In this document: positions 45,885 to 54,236 of the stretch, piece by piece
Layout: each line of letters begins with the position of its first letter
How positions within the stretch are numbered: position 1 is the first letter of the stretch
Source: Chthoniobacterales bacterium
GTDB lineage: Bacteria; Verrucomicrobiota; Verrucomicrobiia; Chthoniobacterales; JACTMZ01
Direction of reading: 5' to 3'
DNA: 60,802 nt
NCBI GenBank assembly: GCA_014879535.1
Contig: JACSRX010000044.1
Span: forward strand, 1 to 60,802
Program-made: the position numbers and the translations under genes
The notes under the pieces: model-generated
Database searches by the model: none
What the model saw: the letters and a program-made list of their open reading frames with translations, nothing else
What the model was told of the DNA's origin: nothing

Positions 45885-48074
45885 ATGGCCAAGGACCGCT
45901 CCACTCCATCCATCGAACACGACCCCGTGCTGTTCGGCGCGGACGTGACGGCGGGGATCGTGGCGGTGGAGTTCACGGCGCCCGACCGTGTGCGGGTTTA
46001 CCGGCGAGAGGGGGAGGAGACGGTGGTTGAGGAGGCTGTGCACAAGCCTTTCGCGTGGGCATCCGAACCTGCGCCGGGGGAGTCGTTCGAGCTGGATGGA
46101 CCGGGGGCGTTCCGCTTTCTCGTGACATTCGAGGACGCGGCCGCGTTCGCCAAGGCCAAGACGAAATACAAACGGGAACTCTTCACGCTCAGCGACCTTG
46201 CCCATCAATACCTGCTGCAGAGCGGACGCACGCTCTTCAAGGGAATGTCGTTCGGCGACCTGCGGCGGATGCAGGTGGATATCGAGACATTCACCGGCGC
46301 GGACGGGGTGATGTCCGCGGCTGCGAAGGATCCGCTTCTGGCCATCGCCTTGAGTGACAGCTCGGGGTGGGAGCAGATTCTGGTCGTCGAGGATCCGGAG
46401 GACGAGGCGCAGGAGCGCGCGGTGCTGGAGAAGTTCGTCGAGGTTGTGCGCGAACGCGACCCGGATGTCCTCGAGGGGCACAACATTTTCAAGTTCGACC
46501 TGCCTTATCTCGAAACGCGGGCGCGCAAGCTCGGGGTGAAACTCGAATTGGGCCGCGATGGGAGCCTGTTGCGCTCGCATCCGTCACGCCTGCAGATTGC
46601 CGAGCGCCTGATCCAATACCGGAAGTTCGAGATTCACGGACGCCATGTGGTGGACACGCTGTTTCTCCTCCAGTTCCACGATGTCGGGGCGCGGGAGCTC
46701 GAAAGCTTCGGGCTCAAGGCGGCGGCGCGGCATTTCGGCGTGGCGGAGGATGACCGCGTGGAACTCGGCGCGCGGGAGATCACGGAGATGCATTCCATGA
46801 ACCGGAAGGTTTTTGAGACATATGCCCTGCAGGACGTGCGCGAGACGCGCGCGCTGTCGGCCGCGCTGAGTCCTGCATGGTTCACTCAGGCCACGATCTT
46901 TCCCTACAATTACCAGGATGTGGTCATTCGCGGGAACGCGACCAAGATCAACAGCCTCTTCCTGCGCGAATACCTGCGGCGCGGGCATGCGATCCCGGCG
47001 CTGCCGGATGTGCGACGCTTCGAGGGGGGCTACACCGACATCTTTTTCACGGGTGTGGCACGGAACGTGTGGCACTGTGACATCGCCTCGCTTTACCCTT
47101 CGGTCATGCTGGCCTTCGGGTTTCTGCCCGGTCCTGATGCGCTCGGCGTGTTCGGTGGATTGCTGGCGCAGCTGCGGAAGTTCCGTCTGGATGCCAAGGC
47201 GCGCATGCGGTCGGCGTCCGGTCCGGAAAAGGCGCATCTCGACGCCCTGCAAAGCACCTTCAAAATCCTGATCAACAGCTTCTACGGGTATCTCGGGTTC
47301 GCGCAGGGGAATTTCGCCGACTTCGAGGCGGCGGCGGCGGTCACTGCCAAGGGACGTGAACTGCTGCGCGGCATGGTGGACTGGCTGCGTCAGCGCGGGG
47401 CCGAGGTGATCGAGATCGACACGGATGGCATCTATTTCGTGCCGCCGGAGGACGCGACATGGGAAGGGCTCTACGGGGAACTGGCGGCGACGCTGCCCAA
47501 TGGCATCGAGGTGGAGTTCGATGCGCGGTATGAGGCGATGTTCAGCTACAAGGCAAAGAACTACGCGCTGCTCGGGGAGGGCGGGAAGCTGTCCATCAAG
47601 GGCGCGGCGCTGAAGTCACGCGGATTGGAAAAGTTCCAGCGCCTCTTCATCGAGCGCGCGGTCCGTGCCCTGCTGGAGGGAGGACCGGAGGTCATCCCGG
47701 CCATGCATGCGGAATTTGCCGCAGCCCTGCGGGAGCGGAAATGGGAGCCTGAAATGTTCGCCAAGACCGAGGCGCTGCAGGACTCCCTCGACGCCTATCA
47801 GAAGAAGATCGCAGCTTCCTCGCGCAACCGCTCGGCCGCCTTCGAGCTGGCCCTGCGCAGCGGACGGAAGATGCAGGCGGGCGACCGCATCACGTATTAC
47901 ATCACCGGGACGAAAAAGAGCGTGACCGCCTACGAAAACGCAAAACTTGCGGAAGAGTGGAGCCCGGACAACCGAGACGAGAACACCGCCTACTATCTCG
48001 CGAAGCTCGACGACCTTGCCTCAAAGTTCGAAGCCTTCGTCCCGGCCAGCGCGGGTGGTGACAGGCTGTTGTGA
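45885..48074 (+). CDS. Family B DNA polymerase (Pol II-like, compact)
   Basis: ATG at 45885 gives 729 residues. The 3'-5' exonuclease motifs are intact: Exo I VDIETF (Asp132, Glu134), Exo II GHNIFKFDLPYL (Asp205) and Exo III YALQD (Tyr313, Asp317). Polymerase motif A is DIASLYPSV (from Asp399), motif B KILINSFYGYLG (from Lys460), and motif C IDTDGIYF (Asp512-Asp514) has Gly where most have Ser. It is ~50 residues shorter than E. coli Pol II, with a short palm insertion. Probably an accessory polymerase for translesion or repair; no partner genes are adjacent. In-frame start 45840 is less likely because ATG 45885 begins the conserved region. Confidence 0.9.
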   Translation: MAKDRSTPSIEHDPVLFGADVTAGIVAVEFTAPDRVRVYRREGEETVVEEAVHKPFAWASEPAPGESFELDGPGAFRFLVTFEDAAAFAKAKTKYKRELFTLSDLAHQYLLQSGRTLFKGMSFGDLRRMQVDIETFTGADGVMSAAAKDPLLAIALSDSSGWEQILVVEDPEDEAQERAVLEKFVEVVRERDPDVLEGHNIFKFDLPYLETRARKLGVKLELGRDGSLLRSHPSRLQIAERLIQYRKFEIHGRHVVDTLFLLQFHDVGARELESFGLKAAARHFGVAEDDRVELGAREITEMHSMNRKVFETYALQDVRETRALSAALSPAWFTQATIFPYNYQDVVIRGNATKINSLFLREYLRRGHAIPALPDVRRFEGGYTDIFFTGVARNVWHCDIASLYPSVMLAFGFLPGPDALGVFGGLLAQLRKFRLDAKARMRSASGPEKAHLDALQSTFKILINSFYGYLGFAQGNFADFEAAAAVTAKGRELLRGMVDWLRQRGAEVIEIDTDGIYFVPPEDATWEGLYGELAATLPNGIEVEFDARYEAMFSYKAKNYALLGEGGKLSIKGAALKSRGLEKFQRLFIERAVRALLEGGPEVIPAMHAEFAAALRERKWEPEMFAKTEALQDSLDAYQKKIAASSRNRSAAFELALRSGRKMQAGDRITYYITGTKKSVTAYENAKLAEEWSPDNRDENTAYYLAKLDDLASKFEAFVPASAGGDRLL

Positions 48075-48167
48075 CGCCCGGAAGCATTCCCTATTGCGGA
48101 CGTCAGGGCGCCGTCCTGTGGCCAGCAGCGACTCCGTTATTGGTCAAACGACCCTTGTGCGAAGGGC

Positions 48168-48196
48168 TTTACCGCGAGGGCTGCGTTCCTTAGCTT
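48168..48196 (+). promoter_or_regulatory. Putative promoter of the CPBP fusion gene
   Basis: TTTACC (48168-48173), 17-base spacer, TAGCTT (48191-48196), ending 12 bases before the ATG at 48209. No Shine-Dalgarno sequence is present. Confidence 0.4.
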
Positions 48197-48208
48197 CCAG
48201 CGACCCCC

Positions 48209-50245
48209 ATGAAGGCTTCCAGCATCGTCACCTTGGCCATCGTGTTGTTCTTTGGGCAAGCCTGTGCGGCCGACTATCCTCCACCAGAGCCAGTCACCTC
48301 ACTGTCGCCTGCCGTGGACCGTTTGGAGGCCATGAGGGCCAAAATTCAACAGCTTCGCAAAGACCGCGACACCGGCGGTTTGGAGGCCCTTGCCAACGAA
48401 CTCCGCCAAAGCAAGGAATCCTTGGATGGTGGAACTTGGTTGTTGACGCATTTTTACGACAACGCTGTTCGGATCCCAAGGGAAGAGCCTGCGGCGACCG
48501 AGGCGATGGAATTCTACGAGTCTTGGGCACAGAACAGCCCCCAGAGCATCACCGCCCAGGTTTGTCTTGCCGATGCATTGGTCTCCTACGCCTGGAGCGC
48601 ACGTGGGGGAGGGTATGCGAATACCGTGACGTCCGAGGGTTGGCGGCTGATGGGGGAACGGTTGGACCGTGCCTGGCAGGTTTTGGAAAATGCCGGGAAG
48701 CTCGATGAACAATGCCCGGGCTGGTTCGAGGTCGCGCAGACGGTCGCCCTTGGGCAGAACTGGGAGAGGTCTGATTACTTCGACATGGTCGATGAGGCGA
48801 TCAAGCGCGAGCCCACCTATGGAGGCTACTACACGAAGGTCTGTTATTGGCTTCTGCCACGGTGGCACGGGGAACCCGGGGACTTTGAAGAATGGATCGC
48901 CGTGCAGGCGGACAGTTACCCTGAAGACCAGCGCGACCGGCAGTATGCGCGGTTTGTCTGGATGGCCGACATGATGCCGGTGGGCGGTGAGCTTGTGTTC
49001 AGACCCGGGCGGCTGGATTGGCCGCGCACGAAGCGCGGTTTCGAGGCATGGTTGGCGAACGACCCCGACAACCTGAATGTTCGCTTCGAATACACGCGGC
49101 TTGCCCTCTTGGCGAATGACCGCGAGACGGCGCGGGCGCAATTCGACATCACCGGAGGGAAATACTATCCACCCTCCTGGCGCGATGAAGGGGAGTTCGA
49201 GCAAGCGCGTCGTTTTGCCTACGAGGGCACCCCCAACCCCTTGACTCAGAAGAAAAAGACTGCGTCGGGACGCCCAAGCATTCCTTCGGAGACACTCGCA
49301 ACAGTTGAGAAGGTCTTGAATGTTCTCACCGGATTGATTGGCGGGGCGCTAGCCGGCTTGTTCCTGCTTTGGCTGGCGATTCAACGGCGGCACATCGCGG
49401 CGGGTTTTGTTGCTCTCGGGGCGAGCGTGCTGCTGGGCGCATTATTCGGAACGCTTTCAAGCCTCATTCCGGCCGGGTTGCTCTACCTCCATTTGAAACG
49501 CAAGAGTCTGGTACATCCGCCGCAGCTCGCACCGACCCGCGGTTGGGTTGTGCTTCTTGCTGTGATCGGCCTTGCAGGCTTCCTGCTGGCAGTGCAGGTC
49601 GGATCGGCGGTTTTTGCGTTCATGCCCTATCTCCTCAAGAACGGCCCCGGGCAACTTGACGAGGCAAATCTTGCGCTCGTGAGGAACGGCGTTTCCCTCC
49701 GGCACTCGGTGTCGGCGGCCTGGTTGACCCTGCTGGCGCTGCTGGTGATTTGCGGACCCATGAGCCGCGAGGGTTGGATCGAAAAATTCGGCCTTCGCGG
49801 ATTCCGGGGCGGGGCACCTTGGGGTTGGACGGCATTGGCGGGTGCCTTGCTGGCGGGTTGGGCGTTTGTTGCCGATCCGCTCATGGATGCGAGGACGAAG
49901 GAGGCCATCGAACTCATTGCCGAAGGGGCGCACTCACCCTTCTGGTATCTGGTTGCTTTGGTGGTGGCGATGCCTCTCCTGGAGGAACTCCTCTTCCGCG
50001 GATACGCTTTCAGCGGATGGATCGACAAGATCGGCCTGTGGGGTGCCATCGGCATTCCAGCCCTGATTTTCACCGCGTGCCATTTTCATTACGGCGTGAC
50101 CGGTTTGCTTACGGTGTTGATCATGGGCCTGCTGCTGGGAATCCTTCGCTGGAAAACCGGAAGCATCTATCCATGCATTGGTCTCCATGCGGCGAACAAC
50201 CTTGCCATGGCTGTGACCATGATTCTCGCCGCCGGCGAAGGTTAG
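48209..50245 (+). CDS. Fusion of a periplasmic DUF4034-like domain with a CPBP intramembrane protease
   Basis: 678 residues. A signal peptide (VTLAIVLFFGQACAA) leads to a ~340-residue helical, TPR-like exported domain rich in Trp and Tyr (EAMEFYESWAQNSPQS, YYTKVCYWLLPRWHGEPGDFEEW, WPRTKRGFEAWLANDP), resembling DUF4034. From ~365 there are about eight membrane helices. The last block has the CPBP/Abi protease motifs EELLFR (592-597), FTACH (His625) and HAANN (His660, Asn664). CPBP proteases (Rce1/CAAX family) cut membrane proteins; the bacterial role includes bacteriocin self-immunity. Here an exported sensor or substrate-binding part is joined directly to the protease. Substrate unknown. It stands alone behind polB with its own promoter. 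Confidence 0.83.
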   Translation: MKASSIVTLAIVLFFGQACAADYPPPEPVTSLSPAVDRLEAMRAKIQQLRKDRDTGGLEALANELRQSKESLDGGTWLLTHFYDNAVRIPREEPAATEAMEFYESWAQNSPQSITAQVCLADALVSYAWSARGGGYANTVTSEGWRLMGERLDRAWQVLENAGKLDEQCPGWFEVAQTVALGQNWERSDYFDMVDEAIKREPTYGGYYTKVCYWLLPRWHGEPGDFEEWIAVQADSYPEDQRDRQYARFVWMADMMPVGGELVFRPGRLDWPRTKRGFEAWLANDPDNLNVRFEYTRLALLANDRETARAQFDITGGKYYPPSWRDEGEFEQARRFAYEGTPNPLTQKKKTASGRPSIPSETLATVEKVLNVLTGLIGGALAGLFLLWLAIQRRHIAAGFVALGASVLLGALFGTLSSLIPAGLLYLHLKRKSLVHPPQLAPTRGWVVLLAVIGLAGFLLAVQVGSAVFAFMPYLLKNGPGQLDEANLALVRNGVSLRHSVSAAWLTLLALLVICGPMSREGWIEKFGLRGFRGGAPWGWTALAGALLAGWAFVADPLMDARTKEAIELIAEGAHSPFWYLVALVVAMPLLEELLFRGYAFSGWIDKIGLWGAIGIPALIFTACHFHYGVTGLLTVLIMGLLLGILRWKTGSIYPCIGLHAANNLAMAVTMILAAGEG

Positions 50246-50312
50246 ACCGTCGGGGAATGTCGGCTTCGAAGATCGTGAGTCCGGTTTGCGGCGGCTGATT
50301 CTGCCATCAGCC

Positions 50313-50636
50313 TCAGTTTGCTTCCACCGCTTCGCATTTCTCGCGCCAGCCGTGGAAGCTCCATTTGTTCGGGAAGTCGCGGCATTGCCGGGGTTTGACC
50401 TGCTGGATGGTGCAGGTGTTCACGCCTTCCAAAAAGATGCAGGAACCATCGGGGTTCGATTTCAGCATGAGGCCGCTGCGGCTGGGGCGCAGTTCGGTGT
50501 GGCGGGCGATGAATTCGTCCGGGGAGATGCCGAGGAATTCCGCGATGGCGCGGATTTCGGAGGCGTTCACGCGGACGAAGCCTGGCCAGCGGCAGCAGTT
50601 GCCGCAGCGCTGGCAGAGGTAGTGGGGGCCGCTCAT
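50313..50636 (-). CDS. YkgJ-family cysteine-cluster protein
   Basis: 107 residues with eight cysteines in the YkgJ pattern: CQRCGNCC (8, 11, 14, 15), GSC (66), TC (75), QC (85) and KC (101). It is thought to bind zinc or an iron-sulfur cluster; biochemical role unknown. The motif CGxCCRWPGFVRV is characteristic. It starts inside the last four bases of the SpmAB-type gene (ATGA), which couples the two, a pairing that may hint at a shared role. Confidence 0.88.
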   Translation of the reverse strand: MSGPHYLCQRCGNCCRWPGFVRVNASEIRAIAEFLGISPDEFIARHTELRPSRSGLMLKSNPDGSCIFLEGVNTCTIQQVKPRQCRDFPNKWSFHGWREKCEAVEAN

Positions 50637-51943
50637 GCGAAAACGATGCGGCAGACGATGACCGACGCGATCACGCCGGTGAGATCGGCCAGAAGTCCGG
50701 CCGGGACGGCATGCCGCGTGCGCCGGATGGCAACCGATCCGAAATAAACGGCGATGACGTAAAATGTCGTCTCGGTGCTGCCCATGATCGTCCCCGCCAT
50801 GCGGGCGATGAGGCTGTCCGGGCCGTGGGTGGCGACCAGCTCGGAGAAGATGCCGATGGTTCCGCTTCCGCTCAACGGGCGCATGAAGACCATGGGGAGC
50901 AGTTCGGAAGGGAAGCCGACGGCTTGGAAAGCCGGGTCGAGCGCGCGGCTGAGCAGGTCGATGCCGCCCGCGGCCCGGAACATGCCGACCGCCACGAGGA
51001 TGGCGACGAGGAAGGGAATGATGCGCAGGGCGACTTGGATGCCCTCTTTGGCGCCCTCGACGAATTCCTCATAGACCGGCACACGGCGCACCGCGGCGTA
51101 GAGCGGGAAGAACGAGAGCAGGAACGGGATGGCGAGCACGGAGACCGCCTCGACATACGAGGCGAACCATCCGCGGTCGCCGTCATAGCCGGCATCGGCC
51201 GTGCGCCAGAGCAGCCAGAGGAAAAACATTCCGAAGGCGATAAGCAGGAGATTGGACCAGGGAGCGAGGGGAGTCGGGGGTTCCACGCTGACCGGCGCGG
51301 GCTCCGCGGCTGTCTCGATCTTCTTTGCCGTATCGTCCTCCGCCGTGACGGGGGGAAGCTTGTAGAACGGCAGTTTTTCCAGCGTCTTGACCGAGACGAG
51401 CCCGACGATGGTCGAGCAGAGCGTGGCCACAAGCGCGGTGCCGATGATGGCCGTGGGTTGCACCGATCCTGCGGCGGCGAGGATGGCGACGGCGCTGGCG
51501 GGGATGAGTTGGACTGAGCTGGTGTTGAGGGCGAGGAATGTGCACATGGCGTTGGTGGCCGTGCCGGGGCGCCTGTTCAACTTTTCCAAGTCCTGCATCG
51601 CGCGCAGTCCGAGCGGTGTGGCGGCATTCGCCAACCCGAGCATGTTCGCCGACATGTTCATGATCATCGATCCCATCGCCGGGTGGTCCGCGGGGACATC
51701 CGGGAACAGGCGTGTCATCAGCGGCCGCAGCACGCGGGCGAGCGCGTGCATGAGCCCGGATTTTTCCGCAAGCCGCATCACACCCAGCCAGAGGGCCATC
51801 ACCCCGGCCAGAGGCAGGGCAATCGTCATGACAGCCGTCTTGCACGATTCAAACGCCGCGGTTGTCACGGCTTCGATTTGGTTCGTGGAGGCGCCCAGAA
51901 CCACGGCGCCCAGCACGAGGGCGAGCCAGATGTAATTCAGCAC
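50633..51943 (-). CDS. SpmA-SpmB fusion membrane protein (nucleoside-recognition/Gate domains)
   Basis: 436 residues with two hydrophobic halves. Residues 1-~190 match SpmA (ALPLAGVMALWLGVMRLAEKSG, MIMNMSANMLGLANAATPLGL), and residues ~225-436 match SpmB (RIIPFLVAILVAVGMFRAAGG, MVFMRPLSGSGTIGIF, GSTETTFYV). A charged linker with TAEDDTAKKIETAAEPAP joins them. In Bacillus the separate proteins affect spore-core dehydration; in non-sporulators the role is unknown, probably transport of a small molecule. Fused forms are known in diderms. The YkgJ gene overlaps its end. Confidence 0.9.
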   Translation of the reverse strand: MLNYIWLALVLGAVVLGASTNQIEAVTTAAFESCKTAVMTIALPLAGVMALWLGVMRLAEKSGLMHALARVLRPLMTRLFPDVPADHPAMGSMIMNMSANMLGLANAATPLGLRAMQDLEKLNRRPGTATNAMCTFLALNTSSVQLIPASAVAILAAAGSVQPTAIIGTALVATLCSTIVGLVSVKTLEKLPFYKLPPVTAEDDTAKKIETAAEPAPVSVEPPTPLAPWSNLLLIAFGMFFLWLLWRTADAGYDGDRGWFASYVEAVSVLAIPFLLSFFPLYAAVRRVPVYEEFVEGAKEGIQVALRIIPFLVAILVAVGMFRAAGGIDLLSRALDPAFQAVGFPSELLPMVFMRPLSGSGTIGIFSELVATHGPDSLIARMAGTIMGSTETTFYVIAVYFGSVAIRRTRHAVPAGLLADLTGVIASVIVCRIVFA

Positions 51944-52007
51944 GGGGCCTGTTTATTCGCGGACTCCTCGCCGGGCAAGCCGGGCGAGCAGGGAGAATTT
52001 GGAGCGC

Positions 52008-53468
52008 CTACCCGGGCAGCCACAGGACGGCGCGGGTGCCTTGCGGCTTGCGGTTCTCCAGATGGAGCCGGCCGCCATGGAGAACGACAGCTTCGCGGGC
52101 CAGACAAAGTCCCAGACCGGAGCTCTTTTTCCCGGTATCGGGGCGGGGCAGGGAATAGAAACGGTCGAACACCTTCCCCATGGCATACTCGGGAACCCCC
52201 GGACCGTCATCCTCAATGGTCAATTCCCGGCCGTCTTCGCCATCATTGGTGCACAGACGCACGCGGATGCAGCCGTTGGGAGGGGAAAATTCCACCGCGT
52301 TTTGCAGCAGGTTCTCCAGCGCGATCCGCAGCAGATACGGATCGCCCGGCAGCTTCGCGCCGCCGGATGGAAAATCCTGTTCGATCCGCAGTCCGCGTGC
52401 CTCCCAGACGGGGCGGTGTTCGTCGAGGATGCTCCGGGTCAGTGCGGCGAGATCGATGTCCTGGGCCTCGTGCAATTCCTTGCGCTTTTCCATCGAGGAG
52501 AGGGCGAGCAGGCTGGCGATGAGATGCTCGAGTCGCTGCGCCTCCGTCTGGATGTTTCCGAGAAACTGACGCCGACGATCTTCGGGAACCCCGTCTTCGA
52601 TCAGCAATTCGGAGGCGCCACGGATGGCAGCCAGGGGGCTCTTCATTTCGTGACTCAGGCTCTGCACATACGCCTCCATGGAGTCGCGGCTTTGCAGCGA
52701 GTCCCGCAGATCCTCGAAAGCCCGCGCCAACTCGGCCATCGACCTGCTGGCGAACTTCGGACGCGCCGGCTTTTCCCCGCGTGCGACCGCCTCCACATAG
52801 CCCGTCAGTTGCCGGATGGGAAATGTGATCCAGCGTGAAACCAGGGCGGCGCCCCCGACAAGGGCGAGCAGGGCAAGCAGCCCGAGCCAGCGCAACTCGC
52901 GCTGTGTTTCATGCACGAACTCCCTCATGCTGCGCTGCGGCTTGCAAACCGACAACACGCCGACGGTTTTCCCGCCGACCGTGACGGGAGCGCCGACATA
53001 CATGACCGAGGATGTGCTGTCCTCATCGATCAGCCGCGTCGAACGCGCCCCGTAGCGTCCCTGCAACGTCTGGAAAACATCCAGTCGGGTCGAGAGATCC
53101 GTCCCGCGCGGATACCGTCCCGAGGTGTCGAAAATCACCCGCCCCTGCGCATCGGTGAGGTAAAAATCCATGTCCACCTGCTGCTTGAGCTTTGTGTAGA
53201 TCTGCGCTTCCGGGTTGCGCCGACTGGCTTCAGCGACGCTCTCCATCCAGGGCGGAAGAGCCGGTCGGAGTGTCTCATCGCCTCCGATCAACGTTCCCCA
53301 ATCCGCCGCCACCATCCCGGCCAGCAAGTTGGCGGCATCGACCATGGGGTCCTCCGCGGCTTCCAGATATTGCCGCTCAACCCGCTGCAGGATGCGGTTC
53401 AGGAAAAAATAGCCGCACAATCCGCCGACGACGAGGAAGCCGAGGAGGATGCGAAGGGTGAGTGTCAT
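52008..53468 (-). CDS. creC: Sensor histidine kinase, CreC-like
   Basis: 486 residues: membrane helix (~6-24), periplasmic sensor of ~165 residues with FYLTDAQGRVIFDTSG, which has the Cache-like look of CreC, second helix (~194-212), HAMP (WITFPIRQLTGYVEAVARGE), HisKA with LSHEMKSPL (His273), and HATPase with ENLLQNAVEFSPP, DDGPGVP and SSGLGLCLA. The motif SHEMKSPLAAIRGA and the sensor layout are those of CreC. It overlaps the response regulator by four bases. By analogy with E. coli it responds to growth or envelope state; the signal here is unknown. Confidence 0.87.
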   Translation of the reverse strand: MTLTLRILLGFLVVGGLCGYFFLNRILQRVERQYLEAAEDPMVDAANLLAGMVAADWGTLIGGDETLRPALPPWMESVAEASRRNPEAQIYTKLKQQVDMDFYLTDAQGRVIFDTSGRYPRGTDLSTRLDVFQTLQGRYGARSTRLIDEDSTSSVMYVGAPVTVGGKTVGVLSVCKPQRSMREFVHETQRELRWLGLLALLALVGGAALVSRWITFPIRQLTGYVEAVARGEKPARPKFASRSMAELARAFEDLRDSLQSRDSMEAYVQSLSHEMKSPLAAIRGASELLIEDGVPEDRRRQFLGNIQTEAQRLEHLIASLLALSSMEKRKELHEAQDIDLAALTRSILDEHRPVWEARGLRIEQDFPSGGAKLPGDPYLLRIALENLLQNAVEFSPPNGCIRVRLCTNDGEDGRELTIEDDGPGVPEYAMGKVFDRFYSLPRPDTGKKSSGLGLCLAREAVVLHGGRLHLENRKPQGTRAVLWLPG

Positions 53469-54217
53469 GCCTTTTTGCCGTCGGCGTCGCCTTCCAGCGC
53501 ATAGCCGATGCCGCGGAGGGTGCGGATCGGCTCCTCCTTCGGGCGGATGGCGCGCAGTTTGGACCGCAGGCTCTTGATGTGGCTGTCCACGACGCGCTCA
53601 AGCGACGCTTCGGGCTCCTCCCACGCATGGTCCATCAGTTGCGCCCGGGTGAAGACGCGTCCGGGATTCCGCAGCAGCGTCTTGAGGATGCGGAATTCGT
53701 AACGCGAGAGGGGGAGAAGTTCGCCATGAAAGCGGATCTCGTAGCGCAACTCGTCAATAACGAAACGTGGCGGCGCGATCGCTGCCTTCCGGGCGCTCCG
53801 CGGCTCCTGCGGCGGCGGATGCGGACTGCGCCGCAGGACGGCCCGCACCCGCGCAACCAGTTCGCGGGGGCTGAAAGGTTTCGTGACGTAGTCGTCGCCC
53901 CCGATCTCCAGACCGACCACGCGGTCGATTTCCTCCCCGCGGGCGGTCAGAAAGATCACCGGCAGCGACATGCTGTGGTCATTCTTCCGCAATTCCCGGC
54001 AGACATCGATTCCGCTCATGTCCGGCAGGCCGATGTCCAGCAGAACCAAGGCGGGTTTCTCCTCCTCCACGGTGCGGAGGGCCTCCGCGCCTGTCCGGCA
54101 GACGAGGGGATGGAACCCTCCTACCTCGAGTGCATAGACGAGCGTGTCACAGATCGACGGTTCATCCTCGACCACGGCGATCTTCCGGGCGGATGCGGAC
54201 GGTTCGGGGACGCCCAT
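53465..54217 (-). CDS. creB: Response regulator, CreB-like (OmpR family)
   Basis: ATG at 54217 gives 250 residues. Receiver: acidic pair Glu17-Asp18, phospho-acceptor Asp61 in LLDIGLPDMSG, Thr91 and Lys113. The C-terminal winged helix (from ~150) contains LSRYEFRILKTLLRNPGRVFTRAQLMD and VDSHIKSLRSKLR, typical OmpR/PhoB. Partner of the overlapping kinase gene. It would bind direct repeats upstream of its targets, likely the creD-type gene in front of it. A longer frame to 54298 only overlaps creD. Confidence 0.9.
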   Translation of the reverse strand: MGVPEPSASARKIAVVEDEPSICDTLVYALEVGGFHPLVCRTGAEALRTVEEEKPALVLLDIGLPDMSGIDVCRELRKNDHSMSLPVIFLTARGEEIDRVVGLEIGGDDYVTKPFSPRELVARVRAVLRRSPHPPPQEPRSARKAAIAPPRFVIDELRYEIRFHGELLPLSRYEFRILKTLLRNPGRVFTRAQLMDHAWEEPEASLERVVDSHIKSLRSKLRAIRPKEEPIRTLRGIGYALEGDADGKKA

Positions 54218-54236
54218 GGTGGAGAGGGTGGCCCGG

